From CAADGV01 sp040290295 (lineage in GTDB: Bacteria > Bacteroidota > Ignavibacteria > UBA10030 > UBA6906), in the NCBI GenBank assembly GCA_040290295.1, contig PSMW01000013.1, forward strand, positions 1-64,000: a stretch of 64,000 bases of DNA, written 5' to 3'. Both the position numbers and the translations under genes were made by a program. Positions 1 to 8,501 of the stretch are shown in pieces (the first letter of the stretch is position 1; each line of letters opens with the position of its first letter). The notes below the pieces were generated by a model. It saw nothing but the letters and a program-made list of their open reading frames with translations, made no database searches and was not told the DNA's origin.

Positions 1-1307
1 AAGTCCACCGTCACGATTTCGCCTTTCAGGCGTAGCGCTGTTTCCGCGAGGTAATAACTCGTATCCTGAACGCCAAGGCTCGCGCGGGAACTGAGAAGTT
101 GTTCGCGCCGAATTTCTTCGGGCGCACTCGAGACGCGCGCACGAGTGAGTGTAGCTCCCTTGAGATTGGCATCTGCGGTAAACCCACCCGCAGCTTTGAT
201 CACTTCGGAAAGTTTCGTGGTGTGTAATGTTATCGGATAGTGACCCGGCTGTTGCACCGCACCTTCGAGAGCAACGATGAATGTTTCCCGCCGCTCGGGA
301 TTCTCGTACACAAACAGGCGATCGCCCGGCTGCAACGCGATATTCGGCGCCTTGCCTGCGCGAATCGCTGCCGGGTTGACGAGGACCGTTTCTTTTCTCG
401 ATGCATCGGGACTCAATCGCGTCAGAACCGCATGTTGCGAATCTGCCGTGGCTTTGAACCCGAAGCCCATCGCAATCAAGTCGCTGAGGCTGTCCCCCGG
501 CACATACTCGAAGCTCCCCATTTTCCGCACTGCACCCGATACGCCGATACCGAAGGTCATGTCGCGCTTGGTGGGAACGAACACTTGATCTCCTTCCCTC
601 AGGTACGGATTGAATTTCCCCTCACCGGTAGCTTGGTACTTCACCAAGTCCACGCGCACGCGCTCGCCGTTGCGTCGCTGGATGATGATGTTCCGCAACG
701 AGGGGGATGCGCGCAGCTGATGCAATACGTCGATGTAGGCTTGAAGGTCGCTGCCCCCTGCCGGCAGCGTGTTGGCTGTCGCGATCAAGTTATCCACACG
801 CTGCAGGGCGCTCATCTCAAATTTCGTTTCGTTCAGAACATCGCCTGTTATTTGCACAACAACGCGTCGTGGTGCAAGCAGTGTGAGCGTAATCTCCGAG
901 TTCGGGTATTGCCGTCCAACGATCATCCCCACCTGCTTCTTGACGTCTGCAAGGGTCCGATCCCGAATATCGACGACTCCCACGTTCGGTATCAACAGTG
1001 TCGCTTCGGGTGTAACGGTGAGCTGGTGTTCCACAGGCATGCTCGACCAAATGTTCAGACCCATCACATCACCAGGTCCAACAACGTACTCATGCTGATC
1101 GACCGGTGCATCCACCGCTACGGATTTCACACCGAGCTGTGATACGTCCGCTCTGGCTTCGGGTCGCATCTTCAAAATATCGGGAAGGGAAAGTGAGCTG
1201 GGAAGCTGTGCTTGCGCGGACGCGAACAGGCCGCACGCGAGGATGCCCGCAAGAAATCGGGCACTGGAAGTGTGTTTTCGCAGCAGGGTGGTTGGCTTAG
1301 GCTTCAT
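1..1307 (-). CDS. Polysaccharide export protein, SLBB type (3' part outside window)
   Basis: Reading from the ATG at 1307 gives an open frame of about 435 codons that leaves the window without a stop, so the C-terminus is missing. The N-terminus is a typical signal peptide (basic start, hydrophobic core, ending near ASAQAQ at about residue 34). A Poly_export-like domain follows, with EYVVGPGDVMGLNIWSS at about residues 72-88, and then SLBB-type segments with repeated GDxxxV patterns (REGDQVFVPTKRD and LQPGDRLFVYENP). Such outer-membrane or periplasmic proteins form the export channel for capsule or exopolysaccharide. The start codon overlaps the last 11 bases of rmlB, so the two are translationally linked, which fits dTDP-sugar synthesis feeding polysaccharide export. 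The family assignment is firm; the exported polymer is unknown. Confidence 0.88.
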   Translation of the reverse strand, partial: MKPKPTTLLRKHTSSARFLAGILACGLFASAQAQLPSSLSLPDILKMRPEARADVSQLGVKSVAVDAPVDQHEYVVGPGDVMGLNIWSSMPVEHQLTVTPEATLLIPNVGVVDIRDRTLADVKKQVGMIVGRQYPNSEITLTLLAPRRVVVQITGDVLNETKFEMSALQRVDNLIATANTLPAGGSDLQAYIDVLHQLRASPSLRNIIIQRRNGERVRVDLVKYQATGEGKFNPYLREGDQVFVPTKRDMTFGIGVSGAVRKMGSFEYVPGDSLSDLIAMGFGFKATADSQHAVLTRLSPDASRKETVLVNPAAIRAGKAPNIALQPGDRLFVYENPERRETFIVALEGAVQQPGHYPITLHTTKLSEVIKAAGGFTADANLKGATLTRARVSSAPEEIRREQLLSSRASLGVQDTSYYLAETALRLKGEIVTVD

Positions 1308-2310
1308 GATATTGTTTCTTGTAATACTCCATGTATTGACCCGTCATCACGCGTCGCCACCACGATTCATGTGTAAGGTACCATTGCACAGTTTCTTTCA
1401 ATCCCTCTTCGAACGTTCGCCGTGGCGACCAGCCTAACTCGCGTTGAATCTTCCCGGCATCGATCGCGTATCGGCGGTCGTGTCCCGGGCGGTCTTTCAC
1501 GAATCGGATCAGCGATTCGGGTTTGTTCAACAGGCGCAAGAGGAGGCGGACGATGTCGATATTCTTCCACTCGTTGTTGCCGCCGATGTTGTAGATTGCG
1601 CCGACAGTGCCACGTTCGAGAACGACATCGATGGCAGCACAATGGTCGTCCACGTGCAGCCAATCCCGCACATTCAAGCCGTCGCCGTACACGGGCAACG
1701 GTTTGTCGTTGAGTGCGTTGATGATCATCAGCGGAATCAGCTTTTCGGGGAATTGGTAGGGCCCGTAATTGTTCGAGCAACGCGTGACAATCACGGGCAC
1801 GCCGTGCGTGTGCTGATACGCGAGTGCAAGCAAGTCCGAGGCAGCCTTGCTTGCCGAGTAGGGGCTGTTCGGATGGAGAGGCGTTTCCTCGGTGAACTTG
1901 CCCGTAGGACCGAGCGAGCCGTACACTTCGTCGGTGGAGATGTGGATGAAGCGTTGAATGCCAAACTCTCGCGCAGCATCCAACAACACGTGTGTGCCGA
2001 CAACGTTCGTCTGGATGAATTCTGCCGAGCCGAGGATACTGCGATCGACGTGCGATTCCGCCGCGAAGTGAACAATCGTATCCACAGAAAATTGCTTCAG
2101 CGTCGAGGTCACCATCACCCGATCGCAAATATCGCCTTTCACGAAATGATAGCGCCGATCGTCCTCCACCTCCGCTAGGTTTTCGAGGTTCCCCGCGTAG
2201 GTGAGTTTATCGTAGTTGATGACCGAAACATCAGCGTGCTGTGCGAGGAAGTATCGGACGAAATTGCTGCCGATGAATCCTGCGCCGCCGGTCACCAAAA
2301 CGTTCTTCAT
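1297..2310 (-). CDS. rmlB: dTDP-glucose 4,6-dehydratase
   Basis: About 337 residues, the normal length for RfbB/RmlB, an extended short-chain dehydrogenase that converts dTDP-glucose to dTDP-4-keto-6-deoxyglucose. The NAD-binding motif GGAGFIGSNFV is at the N-terminus. STDEVYGS carries the Thr-Asp-Glu catalytic residues of the dehydratases, and YSASKAASD carries the Tyr-x-x-x-Lys pair. The substrate-contact stretch RCSNNYGPYQFPEKLIP is intact. I chose the ATG at 2310 because family members start directly before the xxVLVTGG strand; an ATG three codons upstream (2319) is also possible. It lies 13 bases downstream of the rmlC-like gene and overlaps the export gene, so the three form one minus-strand unit. 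Confidence 0.95.
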   Translation of the reverse strand: MKNVLVTGGAGFIGSNFVRYFLAQHADVSVINYDKLTYAGNLENLAEVEDDRRYHFVKGDICDRVMVTSTLKQFSVDTIVHFAAESHVDRSILGSAEFIQTNVVGTHVLLDAAREFGIQRFIHISTDEVYGSLGPTGKFTEETPLHPNSPYSASKAASDLLALAYQHTHGVPVIVTRCSNNYGPYQFPEKLIPLMIINALNDKPLPVYGDGLNVRDWLHVDDHCAAIDVVLERGTVGAIYNIGGNNEWKNIDIVRLLLRLLNKPESLIRFVKDRPGHDRRYAIDAGKIQRELGWSPRRTFEEGLKETVQWYLTHESWWRRVMTGQYMEYYKKQYHEA

Positions 2311-2323
2311 AGCTCTCATCTCT

Positions 2324-2797
2324 TCAATCTAATGTGAAGATGCTGTGTGGATCCACTTCGTGGCGAATTTCATCGACCGGTTCCTTTTTGCCTTTACCCG
2401 CGAACAAGCGGTTCGGGAAATTCACCACCATGCCGTACTTCCCTCCGACATTCTTGTAGGCATGGACGACGCCGGGAGGTATAAGCACCGACCGAGGCGC
2501 ATCTTCACCCGCGTAAAGAATCTGACGCACCATGTATGTGGGTGAGTCCTGACGGTTGTCCCACAGGTAGATTTTGAAATTGGATGGTCCCAGAAATCCG
2601 AAATAATCTGCTTGATCGTGATGCTCATGAGGACCGCGAGCGACGTCGGGAGCCGTCATGGAGATGTATCCCATCACCGGATAGAATTTCTTTTCCAACT
2701 CATCTTGGCGAAACACTTCCGCCAACCAGCCTCGTTCATCGACGTACTTAACGAGCTGTCTGACTATGACACCGTCTATTGTTCCTGTTTTGAACAT
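2324..2797 (-). CDS. rmlC: dTDP-4-dehydrorhamnose 3,5-epimerase-like cupin
   Basis: A protein of 157 residues from the ATG at 2797. The pattern RGPHEHHDQADYF corresponds to the active-site His region of RmlC-type sugar epimerases, and SVLIPPGVVHAYKN is the cupin strand seen in that family. It is shorter than classical RmlC (about 180 residues) and diverges from the usual RGLHFQ motif, so it may act on a related dTDP- or CDP-sugar. An upstream alternative start at 2833 would add 12 residues without family similarity. The adjacent rmlB supports deoxysugar synthesis; rmlA and rmlD are not in the window. The fold assignment is strong, the exact reaction less so. Confidence 0.78.
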   Translation of the reverse strand: MFKTGTIDGVIVRQLVKYVDERGWLAEVFRQDELEKKFYPVMGYISMTAPDVARGPHEHHDQADYFGFLGPSNFKIYLWDNRQDSPTYMVRQILYAGEDAPRSVLIPPGVVHAYKNVGGKYGMVVNFPNRLFAGKGKKEPVDEIRHEVDPHSIFTLD

Positions 2798-3058
2798 GCG
2801 GTCATGCAAGTTGATGGTAGCACAGCACACCACGGTTCCTCTGCCCGCAGGCGAGACTCAAATCCATGAAGCACATCGACACGCTGACAAGAGTGGAAGG
2901 GCAACAGCACAAGCGTAGAGCTTCAATGTGTAGCAAGGTGGTGAGTTGACATCCTTTCGCGGATACTGAAACCGTTCAGAATCGACGGACAAAAAGTAAG
3001 GATTACAGCCGAGAAAGGCAACGAATCGCTTCTGGACCGCAAAGGGTCTCCGTTCACG

Positions 3059-3556
3059 TTAGCGACGGTACTGCTTTTTCGGCACGAGGACAAACGAACC
3101 TTGATAGGGATACTGAGAAGCTTGCTTGATAAGCCCGGCTTTAACGGGGCGTTCGAAAACCGATGCGACAATCGCTCTGGTCTCTTCATTCTTGCGCAGC
3201 ACACGCTCGAAATATTTTTTCTTCCAGAGCGTGTGTCCCAGTTCTTGCGTCATCGCGTTGGAAGACAATAGGCGAAAAGCGCGAAGGAATTCTTTCAGGT
3301 TGGCTTTCGTGTCCTTCCCGCGCACGACCAGCGTCAGGTCACTGGGAAGGAAGCAATAGGCGTACACGTCGAAGCGATGCACCAAAGCACTGTCGCGCAA
3401 TGCATGGAGCACCGTGAGAACCCGTTGGCGTTCGACAAACACCCTGCGATCGGCGAACACGGGCAATGTGATGAGATACCGATGTGTGCCCGTGTAGTCG
3501 AAGCGCGGGCGGCGGCCGGGTTCGATCGACGGCAATCGGACGACGACCTCGCTCAT
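3059..3556 (-). CDS. REP-associated tyrosine transposase-like (Y1_Tnp) protein, catalytic motif lost
   Basis: 165 residues from the ATG at 3556. The order of blocks matches IS200-like Y1 transposases/RAYTs: an N-terminal TGTHRYLITLPVFADRR strand, a middle AYCFLPSDLTLVV strand, then WKKKYFERVLRKNEE and a C-terminal block ending SQYPYQGSFVL. In active members the middle strand carries the His-x-His metal site; here the positions read Asp73-x-Thr75, and no Tyr sits at the usual helix position (ARAIVASVFERP). It is therefore probably not an active transposase. Its ATG overlaps the marC stop codon as ATGA, implying translational coupling. I see no flanking REP pair, so mobility is doubtful and domestication possible. 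Confidence 0.7.
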   Translation of the reverse strand: MSEVVVRLPSIEPGRRPRFDYTGTHRYLITLPVFADRRVFVERQRVLTVLHALRDSALVHRFDVYAYCFLPSDLTLVVRGKDTKANLKEFLRAFRLLSSNAMTQELGHTLWKKKYFERVLRKNEETRAIVASVFERPVKAGLIKQASQYPYQGSFVLVPKKQYRR

Positions 3557-4137
3557 TGCCCACCCCGCAACATATCCGTCATCCCGCTTCGAATCATCAT
3601 CACGGCAATGCCGGCGAGGAACAACGCCGCCACTTTGGCGACGGCACGCGAGCCGGCTGTGCCTATCGCTCGCGAGATCGCATGTGCCCGTGAGAACACC
3701 ATCCACACAATTACCATATTCACGACCAACGAGAGCACCGTCCACACATATCCATAAGCATCCACCAAGATGATTAACGTGGTGAGCGCCGCCGGACCCA
3801 TGATGAGCGGTATGCCGATCGGAACCACGCCGACGGTTGGCTCTGGTTCGTGCGTCCGATCCTTCGAAAACAGGAGATCGCTCACGGCAAGCACCAACAG
3901 CACGATGCCGCCACCGACACGAAAATCACTCTCGGTAATACCAAGAAACGAAAACAGCAGTTTGCCGGCAGAGAGAAACACGAGCGAAACAGCCAACGCT
4001 GTCGCCGTCGCTTGCGCGGTCAATGCTTTGCGCCGCTGTTCATCGAGATTGCCCGTCAGTCCGACGAATAACGGCAGAACACCGAATACATCAATGGCTA
4101 CAAAAAGGGGGATGAAGGCGAGAAAGAACGTTTCCAT
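3553..4137 (-). CDS. MarC family integral membrane protein
   Basis: About 194 residues with six hydrophobic segments. It shows the MarC/UPF0056 hallmarks: a first helix with FVAIDVFGVLPLFVGLTG, the middle motif VGVVPIGIPLIMGPAALTT, and a final helix ending GIAVMMIRSGMTDML. Members are inner-membrane proteins of unknown transport role; the old link to multiple antibiotic resistance was withdrawn. The ATG at 4137 is preferred; an in-frame GTG at 4143 is the alternative. It begins just after the stop of a small upstream gene and its own stop overlaps the start of the Y1-like gene, so the three are probably one transcript. Confidence 0.9.
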   Translation of the reverse strand: METFFLAFIPLFVAIDVFGVLPLFVGLTGNLDEQRRKALTAQATATALAVSLVFLSAGKLLFSFLGITESDFRVGGGIVLLVLAVSDLLFSKDRTHEPEPTVGVVPIGIPLIMGPAALTTLIILVDAYGYVWTVLSLVVNMVIVWMVFSRAHAISRAIGTAGSRAVAKVAALFLAGIAVMMIRSGMTDMLRGGQ

Positions 4138-4146
4138 GAACACGCA

Positions 4147-4410
4147 CTACACATCGAAGCCGTGTTGCTTGAGATGGGCACGGATTTTCGCGACCGCTTC
4201 TTCTTGACTGATCAGCAATCGCGCACCGGCACTTTGCACCGCTTGCTCGAGTGTATCACGACGTTCTTTCAGACACCGCCAAACGTTATAGCCGAGTCGG
4301 TCCTGATCGTGCGGCTCCAGTGTCGGAAGAGAAGCTACGGCAGCATACGCAATGTGCTCCAACGCGCTCTCAGGTGCAGGCTTGACGGAAGAAGGAGCTT
4401 TGGTTGTCAT
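4147..4410 (-). CDS. Small hypothetical protein (87 aa)
   Basis: The ATG at 4410 opens an 87-residue protein that begins MTTKAPSSVKPAPESALEHI. The N-terminal 20 residues are Pro/Ser-rich. The rest looks helical and charged, including SLPTLEPHDQDRLGYNVWRC, and it ends KIRAHLKQHGFDV. I do not recognise a named family. The reading frame continues upstream to 4533, but that part has no family-like character and crosses the likely promoter, so I reject the longer start. It sits 10 bases upstream of marC and is probably the first gene of that unit. No membrane segment or signal peptide is visible. Confidence 0.6.
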   Translation of the reverse strand: MTTKAPSSVKPAPESALEHIAYAAVASLPTLEPHDQDRLGYNVWRCLKERRDTLEQAVQSAGARLLISQEEAVAKIRAHLKQHGFDV

Positions 4411-4441
4411 GATCGATCCGGAACAGTGAATGAAGGTGCTA

Positions 4442-4449
4442 CAAATATA
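4442..4449 (-). promoter_or_regulatory. Possible Bacteroidota-type -7 box upstream of the small gene/marC unit
   Basis: On the minus strand this reads TATATTTG, an exact match to the Bacteroidota -7 consensus TAnnTTTG, 31 bases upstream of the ATG at 4410. No clear TTTG lies at the expected -33 spacing, so the call rests on the box and its position. Confidence 0.3.
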
Positions 4450-4529
4450 GAGAATAGGTTCAAGAAAAGATAGAGCGGGCCTGCGTCGCTTCCCGTAAGC
4501 GAGCGGCACGCGCGGCGGGTCAACAGCTT

Positions 4530-7277
4530 TCACATCTCATATCCCAACACAAAATAGAAAAGCAGCGGTCCATGCTGAATCGGGTTTTGGGGAAGATCAC
4601 GCGCAGGGAAAAAACTTTCGCCGGCACCGAACGCTGCATGCCCGACCGGCGTATCGAACGCCACCTCCGCACCGATTCCGTGTCGGAATGCACTGAGCTT
4701 TATTTGTTCAGAGATCTCGGAGATCGTCGCCAGATCATAGCGCAGGCGAACATACGTCTCGAAAATTAAACGCACAGGAAGCTTGTACCGATACTCCAGA
4801 CTCAGCGCAAGCATCTGCCTGCCTCGCCGGTCGTCTTCCCGCGTGCCGAACATCGAGGACCTGCCTCCTAAACGGAATTGCTGCGCCAGCGGCATCGTCT
4901 CGTCACCGTAACCGAAACGGATCGTTGGATGGAATGTACTGCTCGGACCTAACGAGGAGTATCCTTCGTACATAATGCGCAGTGCATTGTATCCGATATC
5001 GCTCAAGAACTTTTTGCTTGCGAACTCGTACGAAAACTCAGCATTGATGCCCGAGGTGGGAAAGGGAACGCTGTTTCTGCTATCGACGACCGTTCCGATT
5101 TTGATCAAGGAAAGGCGAAAGTGCGAGGCAACCTGTGGCATATTCTCAACGTTCTTGACCTGTACATCCTGCAGCGACCATTCGATATCGAAGCTGCCGA
5201 TCCGTTCCAAATGCGCACCGACCACCAAGCGTCCGCCATAACGCGCATCAGAATACTCGCCGATGCGCTTGCGTGCCCAACGATTGGCACGCGTCTCGTT
5301 CGGATCGTCGGCGTACGCGTTGCTGTTGTACACATTCGCGAATGCCGCGATGTTAAAGGTGAGAAGAGGACTGAATAACCTGTTTGTTTTGAATTCGAGG
5401 TGCACGAAGCCGTTCCGGCTGCCGCCGGAGAGCATCAGTCCCAGCTCAGTGCCGATACCGCGGAAATTTTCGTCGCGTATATCGATACGGCCCTGCACCC
5501 GGCGTTCGTCATCTGCTCGCATGCCGAGCCGAATGAGCTGCGACGGTAGCTCCGAGATGCGGATTGTGAGAACGGGCTTTTGTCGATTGGAGCTGACCTC
5601 GAGATAAACATACTCGAAGATTCTCGTGCTGTTGAGGTTGGTGATGCCGCGCTTTGCCCGTTCGATCTGGAACAAATCACCGGGACGCAAGCCGAATTCG
5701 CGCAGCACGAACGAATCTTCCGTTCGCTCTCCGCCCTTCACCTCGATCCGCTCGATCACGCCCTCGTTCAGCAGCAGCGATAGTACGCCGCGCGACGAAT
5801 CGAACCGCGCCTCTTGAATGCGTGCGAGCGAATAGCCGCGCGCGCGATAGAGTTGCAGCAACCGTTCCACTACCTCATCCAAACGACGGCGGTGCAGTAC
5901 CTTGCCGAGCAAAGCCTGGAACGATTCCGCCAACTGATCCGATGGAAGCGCGTGGTTGCCGTGGAACTCAACACCCTGAAGCCTCGGATAATACTCGAGT
6001 CGGTATTCCACACGCACGGATTCGGCTTCGGGTGAGACGACCACGTGCACATCGCGCACCTGTTCTGTCGCGAGTAGACGACGCATGTGTTCCTGAATCT
6101 GGCGTGTCGTCAGTGTTCCGCCGGACACTTCGCGTTTGATGTCGAGCAGCGCCGGATCGTGCGCTTCGCCGCCGACAAATTCCAGCACCACGTTGGTGAA
6201 GGTTTGTTCACTCTCCCCTTCTGCCGATTCCTGACGTTCAAACATGCGGTGGTAGAGTGTACGAATCGAATCCACTTGCGCCACCGCGGCAACATATCCT
6301 TCTTCGATCAACGTATCCAAGCCGGTGAAGTCCGACGACAGATGCCTACCAATGTCAGGTGTCACGACAACGTCGGCGAGCTTGAGTTGCTCTTGATTGG
6401 GCAGTTGCATCATGATGCCCATGATTTGATCGGCAGTTTGCCAGGGCGCTTTCAACTCATCGGCGTTTCGCAGTCCGCTCGTCGAGTTGACGGCAATGAC
6501 GATATCGCATCCTGCCTCGCGTGCAACGTCCACAGGAATGTTGCTGACCAAGCCGCCATCGACCAACTGCATGGAGTCGATTTCGATTGGACTGAACAGC
6601 AGTGGCACGGTTGCGCTCGCGCGCAATGCTTGTGCAAGCGAGCCGCGTCCCATCACGATGCGCTTTCCTGAAATCAAATCCGTCGTTACCGCTCGAAACG
6701 GGATTTTCAGGTCATCGAACGTCGGATCGGGGTGGTAGAGTGCTTGAAGCGTTTGTTCGCTCAGAAAATTGGTGAGGCGTTGGCCGCTCGAAACAGCATG
6801 GGGAATAACAGGCTGCAATCCCTCGAAGCGAACCACCAAGAAACTCCAATCGGCAGCGACCTTTTGGTCGATGGCAAGATCGATGCGCTTTGCTTCATCG
6901 GAGAAGGAAAGTAATTCGTCCCAATTCGTTTTGAGTGCCAAGCTTTCGATCTGCGCCGGCGTGTAGCCCGAGGCATACAAGCCGCCGATGATCGCCCCTA
7001 TACTTGTAGCGGAAATGAAATCGATGGGGATGTTGTACTCCTCCAATGCCTTGAGCACGCCGATTTGTGCCACCCCGCGTGCGCCGCCGCCGCTGAGCAC
7101 CAACCCGATACGAGGCCGCTTCGCTTCGACGAAGGGATAGATCTGCGTGTTCCTACTCGTCGAGCACGGAACGATGTGCGGATGAAAGGTACGCGAGGTC
7201 TGCGACCAACCGAGTGGCACTACCTGAAACGATAACAACCACAGGAAGAGAAAGCTGAAGGACCGAATCGAACACAT
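4530..7277 (-). CDS. Patatin-like phospholipase fused to Omp85-type outer-membrane barrel (type Vd-like)
   Basis: 915 residues. After a signal peptide (hydrophobic residues 6-24) comes a patatin domain at about 54-330. The oxyanion loop SGGGARG is at 62-68, the nucleophile elbow ATSIG places Ser92, and the catalytic Asp240 lies in VDGGLVSN. The elbow starts with Ala90 where most members have Gly. Residues from about 365 to 575 resemble POTRA repeats (VEFHGNHALPSDQL, IERIEVKGGERTEDSFVLREFGLRPGDLF). The remainder is an amphipathic beta-barrel with an aromatic C-terminus, like PlpD and bacterial surface antigen D15. It is probably an outer-membrane protein exposing or releasing a lipase. It starts about 170 bases from the end of the rhodanese unit and appears to be transcribed alone. 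Confidence 0.9.
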   Translation of the reverse strand: MCSIRSFSFLFLWLLSFQVVPLGWSQTSRTFHPHIVPCSTSRNTQIYPFVEAKRPRIGLVLSGGGARGVAQIGVLKALEEYNIPIDFISATSIGAIIGGLYASGYTPAQIESLALKTNWDELLSFSDEAKRIDLAIDQKVAADWSFLVVRFEGLQPVIPHAVSSGQRLTNFLSEQTLQALYHPDPTFDDLKIPFRAVTTDLISGKRIVMGRGSLAQALRASATVPLLFSPIEIDSMQLVDGGLVSNIPVDVAREAGCDIVIAVNSTSGLRNADELKAPWQTADQIMGIMMQLPNQEQLKLADVVVTPDIGRHLSSDFTGLDTLIEEGYVAAVAQVDSIRTLYHRMFERQESAEGESEQTFTNVVLEFVGGEAHDPALLDIKREVSGGTLTTRQIQEHMRRLLATEQVRDVHVVVSPEAESVRVEYRLEYYPRLQGVEFHGNHALPSDQLAESFQALLGKVLHRRRLDEVVERLLQLYRARGYSLARIQEARFDSSRGVLSLLLNEGVIERIEVKGGERTEDSFVLREFGLRPGDLFQIERAKRGITNLNSTRIFEYVYLEVSSNRQKPVLTIRISELPSQLIRLGMRADDERRVQGRIDIRDENFRGIGTELGLMLSGGSRNGFVHLEFKTNRLFSPLLTFNIAAFANVYNSNAYADDPNETRANRWARKRIGEYSDARYGGRLVVGAHLERIGSFDIEWSLQDVQVKNVENMPQVASHFRLSLIKIGTVVDSRNSVPFPTSGINAEFSYEFASKKFLSDIGYNALRIMYEGYSSLGPSSTFHPTIRFGYGDETMPLAQQFRLGGRSSMFGTREDDRRGRQMLALSLEYRYKLPVRLIFETYVRLRYDLATISEISEQIKLSAFRHGIGAEVAFDTPVGHAAFGAGESFFPARDLPQNPIQHGPLLFYFVLGYEM

Positions 7278-7293
7278 CGACCATGGGAAAGTT

Positions 7294-7309
7294 CTTGTGC
7301 ACGCACAAG
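7294..7309. repeat. Perfect 7-bp inverted repeat just upstream of the patatin gene
   Basis: CTTGTGC and GCACAAG are separated by two bases (AC), centred 24 bases upstream of the patatin start codon at 7277. The symmetry and position would suit an operator or a leader hairpin. Nothing else supports a function. Confidence 0.4.
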
Positions 7310-7387
7310 GTAGAAGTTTTGAGAGGGAAAATCAACGACGGTTCAACGCAAGAAGTGTCGTTGGACGACGCTCTGCACATCATTCGT

Positions 7388-7432
7388 GAAGGCATCCTCC
7401 CGCCACATCGTTACCGCGTGGAGGATGCCTTC
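7388..7432 (-). terminator. Long stem-loop downstream of the rhodanese/small-protein unit
   Basis: The arms GAAGGCATCCTCC (7388-7400) and GGAGGATGCCTTC (7420-7432) are perfect 13-bp complements around a 19-nt loop. They lie 17 bases after the stop of the small gene at 7450. There is no T-tract on the minus side (a TTCTTCTTCTT run follows on the plus side), so it may be a terminator, a transcript-end stabiliser, or both. The hairpin itself is unambiguous. Confidence 0.55.
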
Positions 7433-7449
7433 TTCTTCTTGCGTGATGA

Positions 7450-7650
7450 TTACCGGAGCCGCTCTTGCACCTTTCCCATTGCAGATGCGACAGCCTCTTG
7501 ACGCGTCGCTCCCGAACCGCGCGCAAAAATGGCACCAACATCGACGTTGGCGACGTGGCAGTAGAATGTATCATCCAACCGGTAGGAATGAATTTCTACC
7601 TTCACCCCGCTTACCTCTTGGATGTCGGTACGGTACTCTTCGGCTTTCAC
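7450..7650 (-). CDS. Small hypothetical protein downstream of the rhodanese
   Basis: The frame encodes about 66 residues from a GTG at 7650, or 51 residues from a GTG at 7605. The protein includes IHSYRLDDTFYCHVANVDVG and then a regular segment ending RQEAVASAMGKVQERLR, which looks like a small alpha/beta protein. The 7605 GTG has an AGAGG motif eight bases upstream; the 7650 GTG has GGAG almost touching it. The gene follows the rhodanese stop (7656) with no real gap and is followed by a long hairpin, both of which favour a real gene. I do not recognise the family. Confidence 0.5.
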   Translation of the reverse strand: MKAEEYRTDIQEVSGVKVEIHSYRLDDTFYCHVANVDVGAIFARGSGATRQEAVASAMGKVQERLR

Positions 7651-7655
7651 CTCCC

Positions 7656-8501
7656 TCAGGCTCCTTTCTCCACCGGTGCGGCCACTACGTTCCCCCACTC
7701 TGTCCACGAGCCGTCATAGTTCGCCACGTTCGGGTAGCCGAGCAGCTCCTTCAACACGAACCACGTGTGACTCGATCGTTCGCCGATCCGGCAATAAGCG
7801 ATGACGGGCTTATCGGCGGTGACGCCTTTGGACGTGTAGAGCGCTTCGAGTTCGTCTGCCGTCTTGAATGTTCCATCCTCGTTGCATGCCTGCGCCCAAG
7901 GGATATTCTTCGCGCCGGGAATGTGTCCTCCGCGTTGGCATGTCTCAGGCAAGCCGGGCGGAGCGAGAATCTTGCCCGTGTATTCATCCTGCGATCGTAC
8001 ATCAACCAAGATCACGTTTCTTTGCTCCATCGCCTTGCGGACTTGATTCATCATCGCGCGATATCGCTCGTTGAAGCTCGTGACGGTGTACGTCGTTTTT
8101 TTCGGGATGGGGATCTCTCGCGTCAGCTCTCGCCCTTCGGCGAGCCACTTCTTGCGTCCGCCGTTCATGATGCGGACATCTTTGTGGCCATACATCTTCA
8201 ACTGCCAGTATGCCCATGCGGCAAACCAATTGTTGTTATCGCCATATAACACAATCGTCGTGTTGTTGGTAATGCCGCTGGAGCCGAGCAGGTGCTCGAG
8301 TGCGGTCTTGCTCATGATGTCGCGCTGCACCGTATCGCAAAGCTGCGTCTGCCAGTTCCATCCCACGGCACCGGGGATGTGCCCCTCCTCGTAGGCAGCA
8401 GTATCGACATCGACCTCGGCGATCACGATGTTGGGATCGCGCAGATGTTCGGCAACCCATGCCGTCGAGACCAACGCTTGGGGATTGGCATACGTCTTCA
8501 T
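7656..8501 (-). CDS. Thiosulfate/3-mercaptopyruvate sulfurtransferase (tandem rhodanese)
   Basis: 281 residues with two rhodanese domains (about 8-125 and 150-275), as in SseA/TST enzymes. The inactive N-terminal domain contains EEGHIPGAVGWNW. The catalytic loop of the second domain is CRIGERS with the persulfide-forming Cys237, preceded by DVRSQDEYTGK and GGHIPGAKNIPW. The loop CRIGERS is closer to thiosulfate sulfurtransferases of the mycobacterial CysA type than to the CG(S/T)GVT loop of mercaptopyruvate enzymes, so thiosulfate is the likelier donor. A strong ribosome site (AGGAGGG, 6 bases) precedes the ATG. No signal peptide is visible, so it should be cytoplasmic. Confidence 0.93.
   Translation of the reverse strand: MKTYANPQALVSTAWVAEHLRDPNIVIAEVDVDTAAYEEGHIPGAVGWNWQTQLCDTVQRDIMSKTALEHLLGSSGITNNTTIVLYGDNNNWFAAWAYWQLKMYGHKDVRIMNGGRKKWLAEGRELTREIPIPKKTTYTVTSFNERYRAMMNQVRKAMEQRNVILVDVRSQDEYTGKILAPPGLPETCQRGGHIPGAKNIPWAQACNEDGTFKTADELEALYTSKGVTADKPVIAYCRIGERSSHTWFVLKELLGYPNVANYDGSWTEWGNVVAAPVEKGA

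Noticed and set aside
240..1142. 300-codon plus-strand open frame at the left edge
   Set aside because: Antisense to the polysaccharide export gene, whose minus-strand frame shows a signal peptide and SLBB motifs and simply runs off the window.
3059..3556. Active insertion sequence of the IS200/RAYT type
   Set aside because: Catalytic His-x-His and Tyr positions are replaced, and no terminal palindromes or target duplications are visible around the gene.
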